A stretch of DNA of 64,000 nt from Acaudatibacter sp035532115 (lineage in GTDB: Bacteria; Pseudomonadota; Alphaproteobacteria; Caulobacterales; Caulobacteraceae): assembly GCA_035532115.1 (NCBI GenBank), contig DATKRO010000027.1, positions 8,823 to 72,822 on the forward strand, in the 5' to 3' direction. Below the pieces are notes generated by a model. The model searched no databases. It saw only the letters and a program-made list of their open reading frames with translations, and was not told the origin of the DNA. The translations under genes were made by a program, and so were the position numbers. Every line of letters begins with the position of its first letter. Position 1 is the stretch's first letter. Below are positions 16,163 through 23,245 of this stretch, piece by piece.

Positions 16163-17125
16163 ATGAAGGCGGCGGTCTATTACGAGAACGGCGATCCCAG
16201 CGTGCTGAAGTACGAGGACGCCCCCGATCCCGTCTGCCATCCCAAGGGCATCGTCATCCGCGTCGAGGCGGTGAGCATCGAGGGCGGCGATACGCTGAAC
16301 CGCGGCCGCGGCGCGCTCGTCAGCCGTCCGCACATCGTCGGCTACCAGGCCGCCGGCGAGATCATCGAGGTCGGGTCGGAAGTACGGGGCCTGAAGGTCG
16401 GCCAGAAGGTCGCCACCAGCAACGCCTTCGGCTCGCACGCCGAGCTGCGCGCCGTCCCGGCCCGCAGCGCCTGGCCGGTCCCCGAAGGTTTCGACGTCAA
16501 GCTCGCCTCGGTGATCCCGGTCGCGTTCGGCACCGCCGACGACTGCCTGTTCGAATTCGGCCACCTGAGGGCGGGCGAGACGGTGCTGGTCCAGGCCGGG
16601 GCCAGCGGCGTCGGCACGGCGGCGATCCAGCTCGCCAAGCGCGCCGGCGCGACGGTGCTCGCCACCGCCTCCAGCGACGCGCGCCTGGAGAAGCTGAAGC
16701 CGCTCGGGATGGATCACGGCATCAACTACCGCACCCAGGATGTGGTCTCCGAGGTGATGCGGCTCACCAACAAGCGCGGCGTCGACCTGGTGGTCGACCC
16801 GGTGGGCGGCTCGACGCTGCAGGGCTCGCTGCTGTCGCTGGGCTATCGCGGCCGGGTCTCCATGGTGGGGGCGGCCGGGCGCGAGCCGATGACGGTGGAC
16901 GTCTCCAGCCTGATGGGCGGCAACCGCACCCTCCAGGGCGTCTTCCTGGGCGCGGAGATCGGAACCGACCGCGCTCACGACAACATCCAGCGCCTGATCG
17001 ACGAGGCCGCGCGCGGCGAGCTGACCGTGGTCATAGACCGCACCTTTCCGCTCGCGCAGGCCGCCGCCGCCCACGCCTACATCGAGAGCCGCCAGGCGGT
17101 GGGCCGGGTGCTGCTGATCCCCTGA
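16163..17125 (+). CDS. Quinone oxidoreductase-like MDR protein
   Basis: A 320-residue medium-chain dehydrogenase/reductase. The N-terminal GroES-like domain covers about residues 1-120 and the NADPH-binding Rossmann motif is VQAGASGVGTAAIQLAK (about 142-158). No structural or catalytic zinc cysteines are visible, placing it with zeta-crystallin/QOR-type NADPH:quinone reductases or enoyl reductases. GGAGAGG at 16151-16157 supports ATG 16163 over an upstream ATG at 16139. It faces away from the VOC gene and may share control with it. Substrate unknown. Confidence 0.8.
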   Translation: MKAAVYYENGDPSVLKYEDAPDPVCHPKGIVIRVEAVSIEGGDTLNRGRGALVSRPHIVGYQAAGEIIEVGSEVRGLKVGQKVATSNAFGSHAELRAVPARSAWPVPEGFDVKLASVIPVAFGTADDCLFEFGHLRAGETVLVQAGASGVGTAAIQLAKRAGATVLATASSDARLEKLKPLGMDHGINYRTQDVVSEVMRLTNKRGVDLVVDPVGGSTLQGSLLSLGYRGRVSMVGAAGREPMTVDVSSLMGGNRTLQGVFLGAEIGTDRAHDNIQRLIDEAARGELTVVIDRTFPLAQAAAAHAYIESRQAVGRVLLIP

Positions 17126-17129
17126 TCGG

Positions 17130-17155
17130 GGACCCCTGCGCGCAATGGTCGCGTT
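17130..17155 (+). promoter_or_regulatory. EcfG-like promoter (GGACC-N17-CGTT) upstream of the nepR-like ORF
   Basis: GGACC (17130-17134) and CGTT (17152-17155) are separated by 17 bp, one mismatch from the alphaproteobacterial general-stress consensus GGAAC-N16/17-CGTT. It lies 33 bp before the nepR-like start. Assignment is weaker than for the two perfect matches at 18155-18229. Confidence 0.4.
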
Positions 17156-17188
17156 CGATCGCGACGAGGATCGGGCTAGCGTTGCGGG

Positions 17189-17350
17189 ATGGAAACGGGA
17201 CGACGCGCGCTGGCGCGACCGGACAGGCTTGCGGCGCTGGACGGCGCCCTGAAGGCGATGTTCGCCGAAGCGGCGCGCGCGACGCCGCCGGAACTGCTCA
17301 GCCTCCTGGACCGGCTTCAGTCCGCGCCGAGGCGCGCCATCGCCGCCTGA
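17189..17350 (+). CDS. NepR-like small protein (putative anti-sigma factor)
   Basis: A 53-residue ORF from ATG 17189 to TGA 17350. The core LAALDGALKAMFAEAAR followed by PPELLSLLDRLQSA resembles the two-helix NepR motif (LR-xxY/F-...-P-x-LLxLLxxLxxA). NepR binds the sigma factor EcfG and keeps it inactive until phosphorylated PhyR captures NepR. The neighbouring convergent gene, ending at 17407, is an EcfG-type sigma factor, which supports the call although nepR is usually upstream of ecfG in the same direction. PhyR is not in the window. It may be a paralogue of a main NepR located elsewhere. Confidence 0.55.
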   Translation: METGRRALARPDRLAALDGALKAMFAEAARATPPELLSLLDRLQSAPRRAIAA

Positions 17351-17406
17351 GGCGCGGGCGCCGCCGCAGCGCCCTCCGACCCGCTGCCCGGCCCCAAGGA
17401 AGCCTG

Positions 17407-17952
17407 TCAGTTCGCGCCCGGTCCGGCCGTTGCATCCGCGGGCCGGCCGATCATCTCGGCGGCGCCGTCGACGTCCATCAGCTTCAGCAGGCGGTTGCGG
17501 GCGCGGTTGACCCGGCTCTTGATCGTGCCCAGGGCGCAGCCGCAGATCTCCGCCGCCTCCTCGTAGGAGAGCCCGGCCGCACCCACCAGGATCAGCGCCT
17601 CGCGGTGCTCCACCGGCAGCTGGTTCAGCGCCGTCTGCAGGGCGCGCATGGTGAGGCCCCATTCCTGGGTCGGCGCCGACGTCAGCGACTTGGCGTGCTG
17701 GTCGTCCTCGTCGCGGACCTCGCGGCGGCGGCGGACCACGGCGGTGTAGTAGGTGTTCCGCAGGATGGTGAAGAGCCAGGCTCGGAGATTGGTGCCCGGC
17801 TCGAACTTCTCGCGGTGACTCCAGGCCTTGATCAGGGTGTCCTGGACGAGATCGTCGGCGTCGGAGCCGTTGCGGCTCACCGACCAGGCGAAGGCGCGCA
17901 GCGCCGGGATCATCGCAACCACCTGGTCGCGCCAGTCGGTCTCGACGCTCAC
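17407..17952 (-). CDS. ECF15/EcfG-type general stress sigma factor
   Basis: A 181-residue ECF sigma factor. Region 2 spans about residues 10-80 (SDADDLVQDTLIKAW, PGTNLRAWLFTILRN) and region 4 about 110-165 (LPVEHREALILVGAAGLSYE, AEICGCALGTIKSRVNRAR). This combination is characteristic of EcfG/SigT/RpoE2-like sigma factors that drive the alphaproteobacterial general stress response. The start is GTG 17952, whose second base begins the stop of a tiny upstream ORF. A perfect GGAAC-N16-CGTT promoter at 18155-18179 points toward it, implying autoregulation. With no phyR nearby it may be a secondary EcfG, like Caulobacter SigU. Confidence 0.85.
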   Translation of the reverse strand: MSVETDWRDQVVAMIPALRAFAWSVSRNGSDADDLVQDTLIKAWSHREKFEPGTNLRAWLFTILRNTYYTAVVRRRREVRDEDDQHAKSLTSAPTQEWGLTMRALQTALNQLPVEHREALILVGAAGLSYEEAAEICGCALGTIKSRVNRARNRLLKLMDVDGAAEMIGRPADATAGPGAN

Positions 17953-18047
17953 CTCGGCCGCTCCCGCCCGCGAGACATGGCGCGCTTCATCATCGGGTCC
18001 CTCAGGCGCCCACCCTCCTGGAGCCGAACGGGGTTCAAGTTCGTCAT
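17949..18047 (-). CDS. Tiny ORF overlapping the ecfG start (possible leader peptide)
   Basis: ATG 18047 opens 32 codons ending in TGA 17949, which overlaps the sigma-factor GTG (GTGA). The product begins MTNLNPVRLQEGGRL and is rich in Arg. It does not resemble NepR, although nepR normally holds this position upstream of ecfG. It lies inside the transcript predicted from the EcfG promoter at 18155-18179 and could couple translation to the sigma gene. It may equally be chance in GC-rich DNA. Confidence 0.28.
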   Translation of the reverse strand: MTNLNPVRLQEGGRLRDPMMKRAMSRGRERPR

Positions 18048-18154
18048 GAACCTTCAGGCTTCAGGCTATTGAATCCAGAACACGATCCGAAGGTGCTCCA
18101 GGTCGCTGCGAGACTGGCGCCGCTGCGGCGCGCACCTCCCTACGACGGCAGGCA

Positions 18155-18179
18155 AACGCACCGGCACGGCTTCCGTTCC
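18155..18179 (-). promoter_or_regulatory. EcfG-dependent promoter (GGAAC-N16-CGTT) directed at the sigma factor gene
   Basis: On the minus strand GGAAC (18179-18175) and CGTT (18158-18155) are exactly 16 bp apart, matching the full EcfG/SigT consensus. Transcription would start near 18148 and leave a leader of about 195 nt before the sigma-factor GTG at 17952. Autoregulation of ecfG through such a promoter is common in this system. Confidence 0.7.
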
Positions 18180-18203
18180 TGACAATTCCGTGGAGCTCGG
18201 CAT

Positions 18204-18229
18204 GGAACATCGGCCCGGCGGATGACGTT
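18204..18229 (+). promoter_or_regulatory. EcfG-dependent promoter (GGAAC-N17-CGTT) directed at the EgtB-EgtD fusion gene
   Basis: GGAAC (18204-18208) and CGTT (18226-18229) are 17 bp apart, again a full consensus match. It points rightward and ends 68 bp before ATG 18298. With the oppositely oriented promoter at 18155-18179 it forms a divergent pair 25 bp apart in the 345-bp gap between ecfG and the ergothioneine gene; nothing else convincing lies in that gap. Confidence 0.68.
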
Positions 18230-18297
18230 CACCCGCGCGGCGACTATCTGGGGGCGGAGCCGGTCGTCGCCCGCTCGGCAACGGAGACTTCGAGAGC

Positions 18298-20463
18298 ATG
18301 TCCAGCACCGATGAGGCGCGGGCGCGCCGCAGCGGCTTGGCGACGGCCGGCCTCCTGGATCGCTATCGGAAAGTGAGGGCCGCCAGTCTGGCGCGCGCGG
18401 CGCCGCTCTCCGCCGAAGACCAGGTTGCGCAGTCGATGCCGGACGCCAGCCCTTGCAAGTGGCACCTGGCGCACGTCACCTGGTTCTTCGAGACCTTCGT
18501 GCTGGCCGAGCACCTCTCGGCCTATCAGCCGTACGATCCCGCCTTCGCGTATCTCTTCAACTCCTACTACGAAGCGGTCGGTCCGCGACCGCCAAGGGGC
18601 GGGCGGGGACTGATCACCCGGCCCAGCCTCGCCGAAGTGCTCGCCTATCGCCGCCACGTCGACGCCGCCATGGAGCGCCTCGTCGGGCGCGGGTGCAGCG
18701 GCGCGGTCGAGCGTCTCGTCACCCTGGGCCTGGCGCACGAGGAGCAACATCAGGAGCTGATCCTGATGGACGTGCTGCACCTCTTCGCCCAGTCGGCGCT
18801 GAAGCCCGCCTACGGTCCCGGATTCGTCCCGGCCAAGGCGAAGCCCGGCCCGCTCGGCTGGGCGCAGCTCGATGGCGGCATCGTGGAGATCGGCGCCGGG
18901 GAAGGCGGCTTCTGCTTCGATAACGAGACGCCGCGCCACCGCACCATCCTGCGGCCTTATCGGCTGGCCGAGCGCCTCGTCACCAACGGCGAATGGCGCG
19001 CGTTCATCGACGATGGCGGCTATGATCGCCCGGAGCTTTGGCTGTCCGACGGCTGGGCCCGCTCGCGGGCGGAACACTGGCGCGCCCCGCTCTACTGGGA
19101 GCGCGGCGAGGGCGGCTGGCTGGAGATGGGGCTGGAGGGGCAAAGGCCCCTGGATCCCGACGCGCCGGTCCTGCACGTCAGCCATTACGAGGCGGACGCC
19201 TTCGCCGCGTGGTCGGGCAGGCGCCTGCCGACGGAGGCCGAGTGGGAGCACGCGGCCATGACGCAGGCTCAAAGCCTGGCGCAGCTCTACGACAGCGCCT
19301 GGCAATGGACCGCCAGCGCCTACCTGGGTTATCCGGGCTTCGCCGCCGCGCAAGGGGCGGTGGGAGAGTACAACGGCAAGTTCATGAGCGGCCAGATGGT
19401 GCTGCGCGGCGGCGCCTGCGCAACCGCGCCCGGCCACGCGCGCGCCAGCTATCGCAACTTCTTCTATCCGCACCAACGCTGGATGTTCGGCGGCGTGCGC
19501 CTGGCCCAGGACGCGCCGCGGCGGCGCAGCGGCGCGGGCCGGACCGGGGCGGACGACTTTCGCAACGACGTGCTCGAAGGCCTTTCCGCCAGCCCCAAAT
19601 CGATCCCGCCGAAGTGGTTCTACGACGCCCGCGGGTCGGACCTGTTCGAGGCCATCTGCGAGCTGCCGGAATACTATCTGACGCGGGCCGAAACGGCCCT
19701 GCTCGCCCGGATCGCGCCGCGCATCGCCGCGCGCATCCCGAAGGGCGCGGCGCTGGTCGAGTTCGGCTCCGGCGCCAGCGCCAAGACCCGCCTCGTCCTC
19801 GACGCCGCGCCGCAGATCGGCGCCTACGTCCCCATCGACATCAGCCGCTCGGCCCTGGAGACGGCTGCCGCCTCCATCGCGGCCGACTATCCGGCGCTCG
19901 CGGTCGAGGCGCTGGCGCGCGATTTCACCGCCCCCGGCGACCTCTCCGAAGCGATGCAGGCGCGCCCGCGCGTCGGCTTCTTCCCGGGCTCGACGATCGG
20001 CAACTTCGCCCCCGACGAAGCGGTGCGGATCCTGATGCAGGCCCGCACCGTGCTGGGCGAGGCGGCGCAGTTCATCCTCGGCGCGGACCTCGTCAAGGAA
20101 CCGGCGGTGATGACCGCGGCGTACGACGACGCCGCCGGCGTCACGGCGGCGTTCAACCGCAATCTGCTGGCCCGGATCAACCGCGAACTGGCCGGCGCCT
20201 TCGACCTCGAGGCCTTCGAGCATCGCGCCCTCTGGAACGCGGTCGAGAGCCGGATGGAGATGCACCTGGTGAGCCGCCGCGCCCAGAGCACGCGGGCGGC
20301 CGGCCGCCTGTTCGACTTTGCTCGCGGCGAGACCATCCACACCGAGAATTCGTACAAGTTCACGGTGGAGGACATCGCCGGCCTGGCGCGGCGCGCCGGC
20401 TGGCGGCTGGTGGAACGCTGGATCAGCCCGCCACCTGCCTTCGCGGTGTTCCTGCTGGCCTGA
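18298..20463 (+). CDS. Fused ergothioneine biosynthesis protein: EgtB sulfoxide synthase plus EgtD histidine methyltransferase
   Basis: One uninterrupted 721-residue frame joins two enzymes. Residues about 18-400 are EgtB: a DinB-type domain with KWHLAH (54-59) and the iron-binding HEEQHQE motif (147-153), then an FGE-sulfatase-like domain (DGGIVEIGAG, RRLPTEAEWEHAA, MVLRGGACATAP, YRNFFYPHQRWMFGGVRLA). A short linker leads to EgtD from about 415: KSIPPKWFYDARGSDLFEAI, SAM-binding VEFGSGASAKT, and FFPGSTIGNFAPDEA. EgtD trimethylates histidine to hercynine; EgtB joins it to cysteine or gamma-glutamylcysteine with oxygen. Both parts look complete. Fungal Egt1 has the reverse order. An EcfG promoter precedes the gene. 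Confidence 0.93.
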   Translation: MSSTDEARARRSGLATAGLLDRYRKVRAASLARAAPLSAEDQVAQSMPDASPCKWHLAHVTWFFETFVLAEHLSAYQPYDPAFAYLFNSYYEAVGPRPPRGGRGLITRPSLAEVLAYRRHVDAAMERLVGRGCSGAVERLVTLGLAHEEQHQELILMDVLHLFAQSALKPAYGPGFVPAKAKPGPLGWAQLDGGIVEIGAGEGGFCFDNETPRHRTILRPYRLAERLVTNGEWRAFIDDGGYDRPELWLSDGWARSRAEHWRAPLYWERGEGGWLEMGLEGQRPLDPDAPVLHVSHYEADAFAAWSGRRLPTEAEWEHAAMTQAQSLAQLYDSAWQWTASAYLGYPGFAAAQGAVGEYNGKFMSGQMVLRGGACATAPGHARASYRNFFYPHQRWMFGGVRLAQDAPRRRSGAGRTGADDFRNDVLEGLSASPKSIPPKWFYDARGSDLFEAICELPEYYLTRAETALLARIAPRIAARIPKGAALVEFGSGASAKTRLVLDAAPQIGAYVPIDISRSALETAAASIAADYPALAVEALARDFTAPGDLSEAMQARPRVGFFPGSTIGNFAPDEAVRILMQARTVLGEAAQFILGADLVKEPAVMTAAYDDAAGVTAAFNRNLLARINRELAGAFDLEAFEHRALWNAVESRMEMHLVSRRAQSTRAAGRLFDFARGETIHTENSYKFTVEDIAGLARRAGWRLVERWISPPPAFAVFLLA

Positions 20464-20476
20464 GCGCGCCAGCCCA

Positions 20477-20495
20477 GGTCGCGAGCAGCGCGACC
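20477..20495 (+). terminator. Possible hairpin after the egtBD fusion gene
   Basis: GGTCGC (20477-20482) and GCGACC (20490-20495) form a 6-bp GC stem with a 7-nt loop, 14 bp after the stop. There is no T-tract, so intrinsic termination is uncertain. Confidence 0.28.
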
Positions 20496-20551
20496 GCCCT
20501 CTGCCCGACGCAGCCCCGCCCTGCGCCGGGCATCAGGCGAGCCTCGCCGAC

Positions 20552-20788
20552 TCAGGCGCTCGTCGAGCGAGACGGCCGCCGGCCGCCGCCGCGCGAGGCC
20601 GCGCCGCCCTTGCGCCCGGCATTGGCGGCCAGGTCGCGATCCTGCGCGAAGCTGCGCTTCTCGCTGGGAACGCTGGCCCCGCCCTTGCGCGCGATCTCGC
20701 GCCGACGTTCGGGATCCATGGCGGCGAAACCGCGCCGGCTGGTGCGGCGGCCGCTCTCGTGCTTGCTGGTTTCCATGACTCTACTCAT
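20552..20788 (-). CDS. KGG-motif general stress protein (YciG-like)
   Basis: A small, highly charged protein of 78 residues from ATG 20788, or 74 from ATG 20776. It contains two KGG repeats of the stress-induced YciG/con-10 type: RRGFAAMDPERRREIARKGG and FAQDRDLAANAGRKGG. Such proteins are abundant under stationary-phase or stress conditions; biochemical function is unknown. AGGAGGAG directly abuts the first ATG (too close) and is 14 nt from the second (rather far), so the start is unsettled. Location next to the ecfG-ergothioneine region suggests membership in the same stress regulon. Confidence 0.78.
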   Translation of the reverse strand: MSRVMETSKHESGRRTSRRGFAAMDPERRREIARKGGASVPSEKRSFAQDRDLAANAGRKGGAASRGGGRRPSRSTSA

Positions 20789-20949
20789 CTCCTCCTGGAG
20801 AGCACAGGCCCGGCGCGGAAATCGCGGGGTCGACCGTCGGGCGGGTCATCGACCGGCGGCTGGGGAGGGAATTCCTGCGGCGCCCGGCCGGGCTCGTATT
20901 CCGGTGGCGGCGCGCCGTCAGGCTGATCTGGGTCCTTGGGGTCGGGCAT
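20785..20949 (-). CDS. Small proline-rich hypothetical protein
   Basis: ATG 20949 opens 54 codons encoding an acidic, Pro-rich and probably disordered peptide (MPDPKDPDQPDGAPPPEYEP at the start). Its stop overlaps ATG 20788 of the KGG-protein gene, suggesting co-translation. A degenerate EcfG-like promoter, GCAAC-N16-AGTT (20992 to 20968, minus, two mismatches), lies just upstream. Short Pro-rich proteins of this kind occur in alphaproteobacterial stress loci, but I cannot assign a function, and GC-rich DNA can produce such ORFs by chance. Confidence 0.42.
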   Translation of the reverse strand: MPDPKDPDQPDGAPPPEYEPGRAPQEFPPQPPVDDPPDGRPRDFRAGPVLSRRR

Positions 20950-21051
20950 GGGCTTCTCGCGAGGGACAACTCGACGGCGGCGGTATAGTTGCGTTGCCTC
21001 GCGCATTGGCGCCGAGCGTCCAGACCGCAGAGCCCGCAGCCGGGCTTGCGG

Positions 21052-22428
21052 CTATTCGGCCGCCGTCGAGAACGGCCGCGCGATCGCCGCGCGCAGAGCC
21101 AGCGGCAGGGTGACCCGCGCTCTCAGGCCGCCGCCGGCGCGGTTGAGCAAGGTCACCTCGCCGCCGTGGGCGCGGGCGATGGCGCGCACCACCGCCAGCC
21201 CCAGGCCGATTCCGCCGGTCTCGCGGCTGCGCGAGCTTTCCAGGCGGTGGAAGGGCTCGAAGGCGCGCTCGATCTCGGACTCCGGTACGCCAGGTCCGTT
21301 GTCCTCCACCTCCACCACCGCCATGCCCGCCTCGGCGAAGACGCGACCGCGGGCGCGCGAGCCGAACTTGAGGGCGTTGTCGACGAGGTTGGTGACCAGG
21401 CGCTTCAAGGCGATCGGATCGGCATCGACCACGGCCCGCTCGGCGCGCTCCACCGCCGCGTCGGCGCCGGTCTCGGCCGCTTCGTCCATCACCGTCTCCA
21501 CCAGGGAGGAGACTTCGAGCTTGGTCCTGGCCCGGGGCTGGGTGGCGTCCTGCACGAAGGCGAGGGTCGCGGCCACCATCGCCTCCATCTCGTCGACGTC
21601 GGCCGCCAGCTTCGGCGCCAGATCGTCCGGCAGGTTCTCGATGCGGAAGCGCAGCCGAGTCAGCGGCGTGCGCAGATCGTGGGCGATGGCGCCGATCATG
21701 GCGGTGCGGTAGGTCACGTAGCGCCTGAGGCGCTCCTGCATCTCGTTGAAGGCGGCCACCGCCGCGCCCACCTCGCGCGAGCCGCGGATGTCGAGGGGCG
21801 GCGCGTCGGGGTCGCGGCCGAGGCGCTCCGCCGCCGTGGCGAAGGCGGCGATCGGCGCGGCGAGGCGCCTGGCGAACCACCAGGCCAGGGGCGTCACCGC
21901 CAGCGCGGCCACGGCCAGCACCAGCAGCGCCCGCAACTGCCAGGGATCGAGCAGCGCCCGCGCCGGCTCCACCACCAGCCAGCGCCCGTCCGGCTGCCGC
22001 ACCGCCGCCTGAAAGCGCCCGAAGAGCAGCGTCTGATCGGTGCGCTCGGCCATCGGGGGCCTGGGCCGACCAGGATTGTGGGCGCCGAAGGCGACGATCC
22101 GGGGCTGGTTCTGCAGAATCACGATTGCGTGCGGATCGATCGCCATCGACTGGGCGAGACCGGCGCGGAAATCGAGATGACGGCGGCCCGTGGTGGCGCC
22201 TGGAGGCGGACGATCGGTGCTGTGGACGAGCAGGCTTCGCCCTTCGGGCGTCTGGGCGCCGTGGCCGTCGTGCAGGGCCAGGGCCACCTCGTCGACGCTG
22301 TAGACGTCCGGCAGCGGCGGCGGCACGTTCAGGATCACCAGGGTGGCGGCGACGAGGACCGCGACCAGCGTCGCGCCGACGAGTCCCAGGGCCTGGAGGA
22401 AGAGCGTCGTCGTCGGCGCCCGCGTCAT
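21052..22428 (-). CDS. Sensor histidine kinase (OmpR-type two-component system)
   Basis: A 458-residue inner-membrane kinase. TM1 is at about residues 8-32 and TM2 at about 164-186, enclosing a periplasmic sensor of some 130 residues. A HAMP domain follows (ARRLAAPIAAFATAAERLGR), then HisKA with the phosphorylated His in GAIAHDLRTPLTRL, and HATPase_c motifs NLVDNALKFG, VEDNGPGVP and GGIGLGLAVV. Its ATG overlaps the stop of the response-regulator gene upstream (ATGA), so the two form an operon. The architecture is EnvZ-like; the stimulus is unknown. Confidence 0.9.
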   Translation of the reverse strand: MTRAPTTTLFLQALGLVGATLVAVLVAATLVILNVPPPLPDVYSVDEVALALHDGHGAQTPEGRSLLVHSTDRPPPGATTGRRHLDFRAGLAQSMAIDPHAIVILQNQPRIVAFGAHNPGRPRPPMAERTDQTLLFGRFQAAVRQPDGRWLVVEPARALLDPWQLRALLVLAVAALAVTPLAWWFARRLAAPIAAFATAAERLGRDPDAPPLDIRGSREVGAAVAAFNEMQERLRRYVTYRTAMIGAIAHDLRTPLTRLRFRIENLPDDLAPKLAADVDEMEAMVAATLAFVQDATQPRARTKLEVSSLVETVMDEAAETGADAAVERAERAVVDADPIALKRLVTNLVDNALKFGSRARGRVFAEAGMAVVEVEDNGPGVPESEIERAFEPFHRLESSRSRETGGIGLGLAVVRAIARAHGGEVTLLNRAGGGLRARVTLPLALRAAIARPFSTAAE

Positions 22429-23174
22429 GGGGTGCGCGAGACCTTGGGCGTGAAGATGTAGCCTTCGTTGCGCACCGTGCGGATCAGCTCCTGGCCGGAG
22501 GCGCTGTCGTCGAGCTTGCGGCGCAGCCGGCTGATCTGCACGTCAATGGCCCGGTCGAACGCCTCCGACTGCGGCCCGCGAGCGTACTCGAGCAGCTGAT
22601 CGCGGGACAGCACCCGCTGCGGCCGCTCGACGAAGGCCCTCAGCAGCGAGAACTCGCCACTGGAGAGATTGACCACCGCGCCCTCGGGCGAGCGCAGTTC
22701 ATGGCGCACCAGATCGAGCCGCCAGCCGGCGAACTCGCAGGCCGCATCGAGACTGTCGTCGCCCTTGGGCTCGCGCCGGCGGCGCAGCACCGCCCTGACC
22801 CGGGCCAGCAGCTCGCGCGGATTGCAGGGCTTGGGCACATAGTCGTCGGCGCCCAGCTCCAGCCCGACGATGCGATCGGTTTCCTCGCCCATGGCCGAGA
22901 GCATGATGATCGCCGGTCCCTCGGGCCTGGCGAGCTTGCGGCAGATGGCGAGGCCGTCTTCGCCCGGAAGCATGACGTCGAGCACGACGAGGTCCACCGG
23001 GGCGCGCTGGAGCACCCGCTCCATCTCCTTGCCGTCGGCCGCGGTCTCTACCTGGTAGCCGTGCCGCTGCAGGAATTCGCAGACGACATCGCGGATGCCG
23101 GGATCGTCGTCGACCACCAGAATCCGCTCGGCCGGTTCGCCGTCCCGGGACGCCACGTCGGTCGCTGCCTGCAT
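22425..23174 (-). CDS. OmpR/PhoB-family response regulator
   Basis: A 249-residue DNA-binding response regulator. The receiver domain covers about residues 17-130, with acidic pocket VVDDD, phospho-acceptor Asp in LVVLDVMLPGEDG and the conserved Lys in ADDYVPKPCNPRELLARV. The winged-helix output domain follows (LSSGEFSLLRAFVERP, RAIDVQISRLRRKLDD, IRTVRNEGYIF). ATG 23174 gives the usual family length. It precedes and overlaps its cognate kinase. It is likely phosphorylated by that kinase and activates or represses outer-membrane or envelope genes, but targets are not visible here. Confidence 0.92.
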   Translation of the reverse strand: MQAATDVASRDGEPAERILVVDDDPGIRDVVCEFLQRHGYQVETAADGKEMERVLQRAPVDLVVLDVMLPGEDGLAICRKLARPEGPAIIMLSAMGEETDRIVGLELGADDYVPKPCNPRELLARVRAVLRRRREPKGDDSLDAACEFAGWRLDLVRHELRSPEGAVVNLSSGEFSLLRAFVERPQRVLSRDQLLEYARGPQSEAFDRAIDVQISRLRRKLDDSASGQELIRTVRNEGYIFTPKVSRTP

Positions 23175-23245
23175 GTGGACAAAGCTGAGCGCAGGCTGTG
23201 GCGGACAAATGTCGCCGATGCAACAACGCCGCAACCCGGCTGCGC

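Noticed and set aside
18066..18290. A minus-strand ORF of about 80 codons between ecfG and egtBD
   Set aside because: It runs across both EcfG promoters, has no ribosome-binding site and a low-complexity product.
19530..19560. An artefactual join of separate egtB and egtD genes
   Set aside because: The frame is continuous with no stop, both halves are complete and the linker keeps the codon bias of the flanks. I treat it as a real fusion, though resequencing could settle it.
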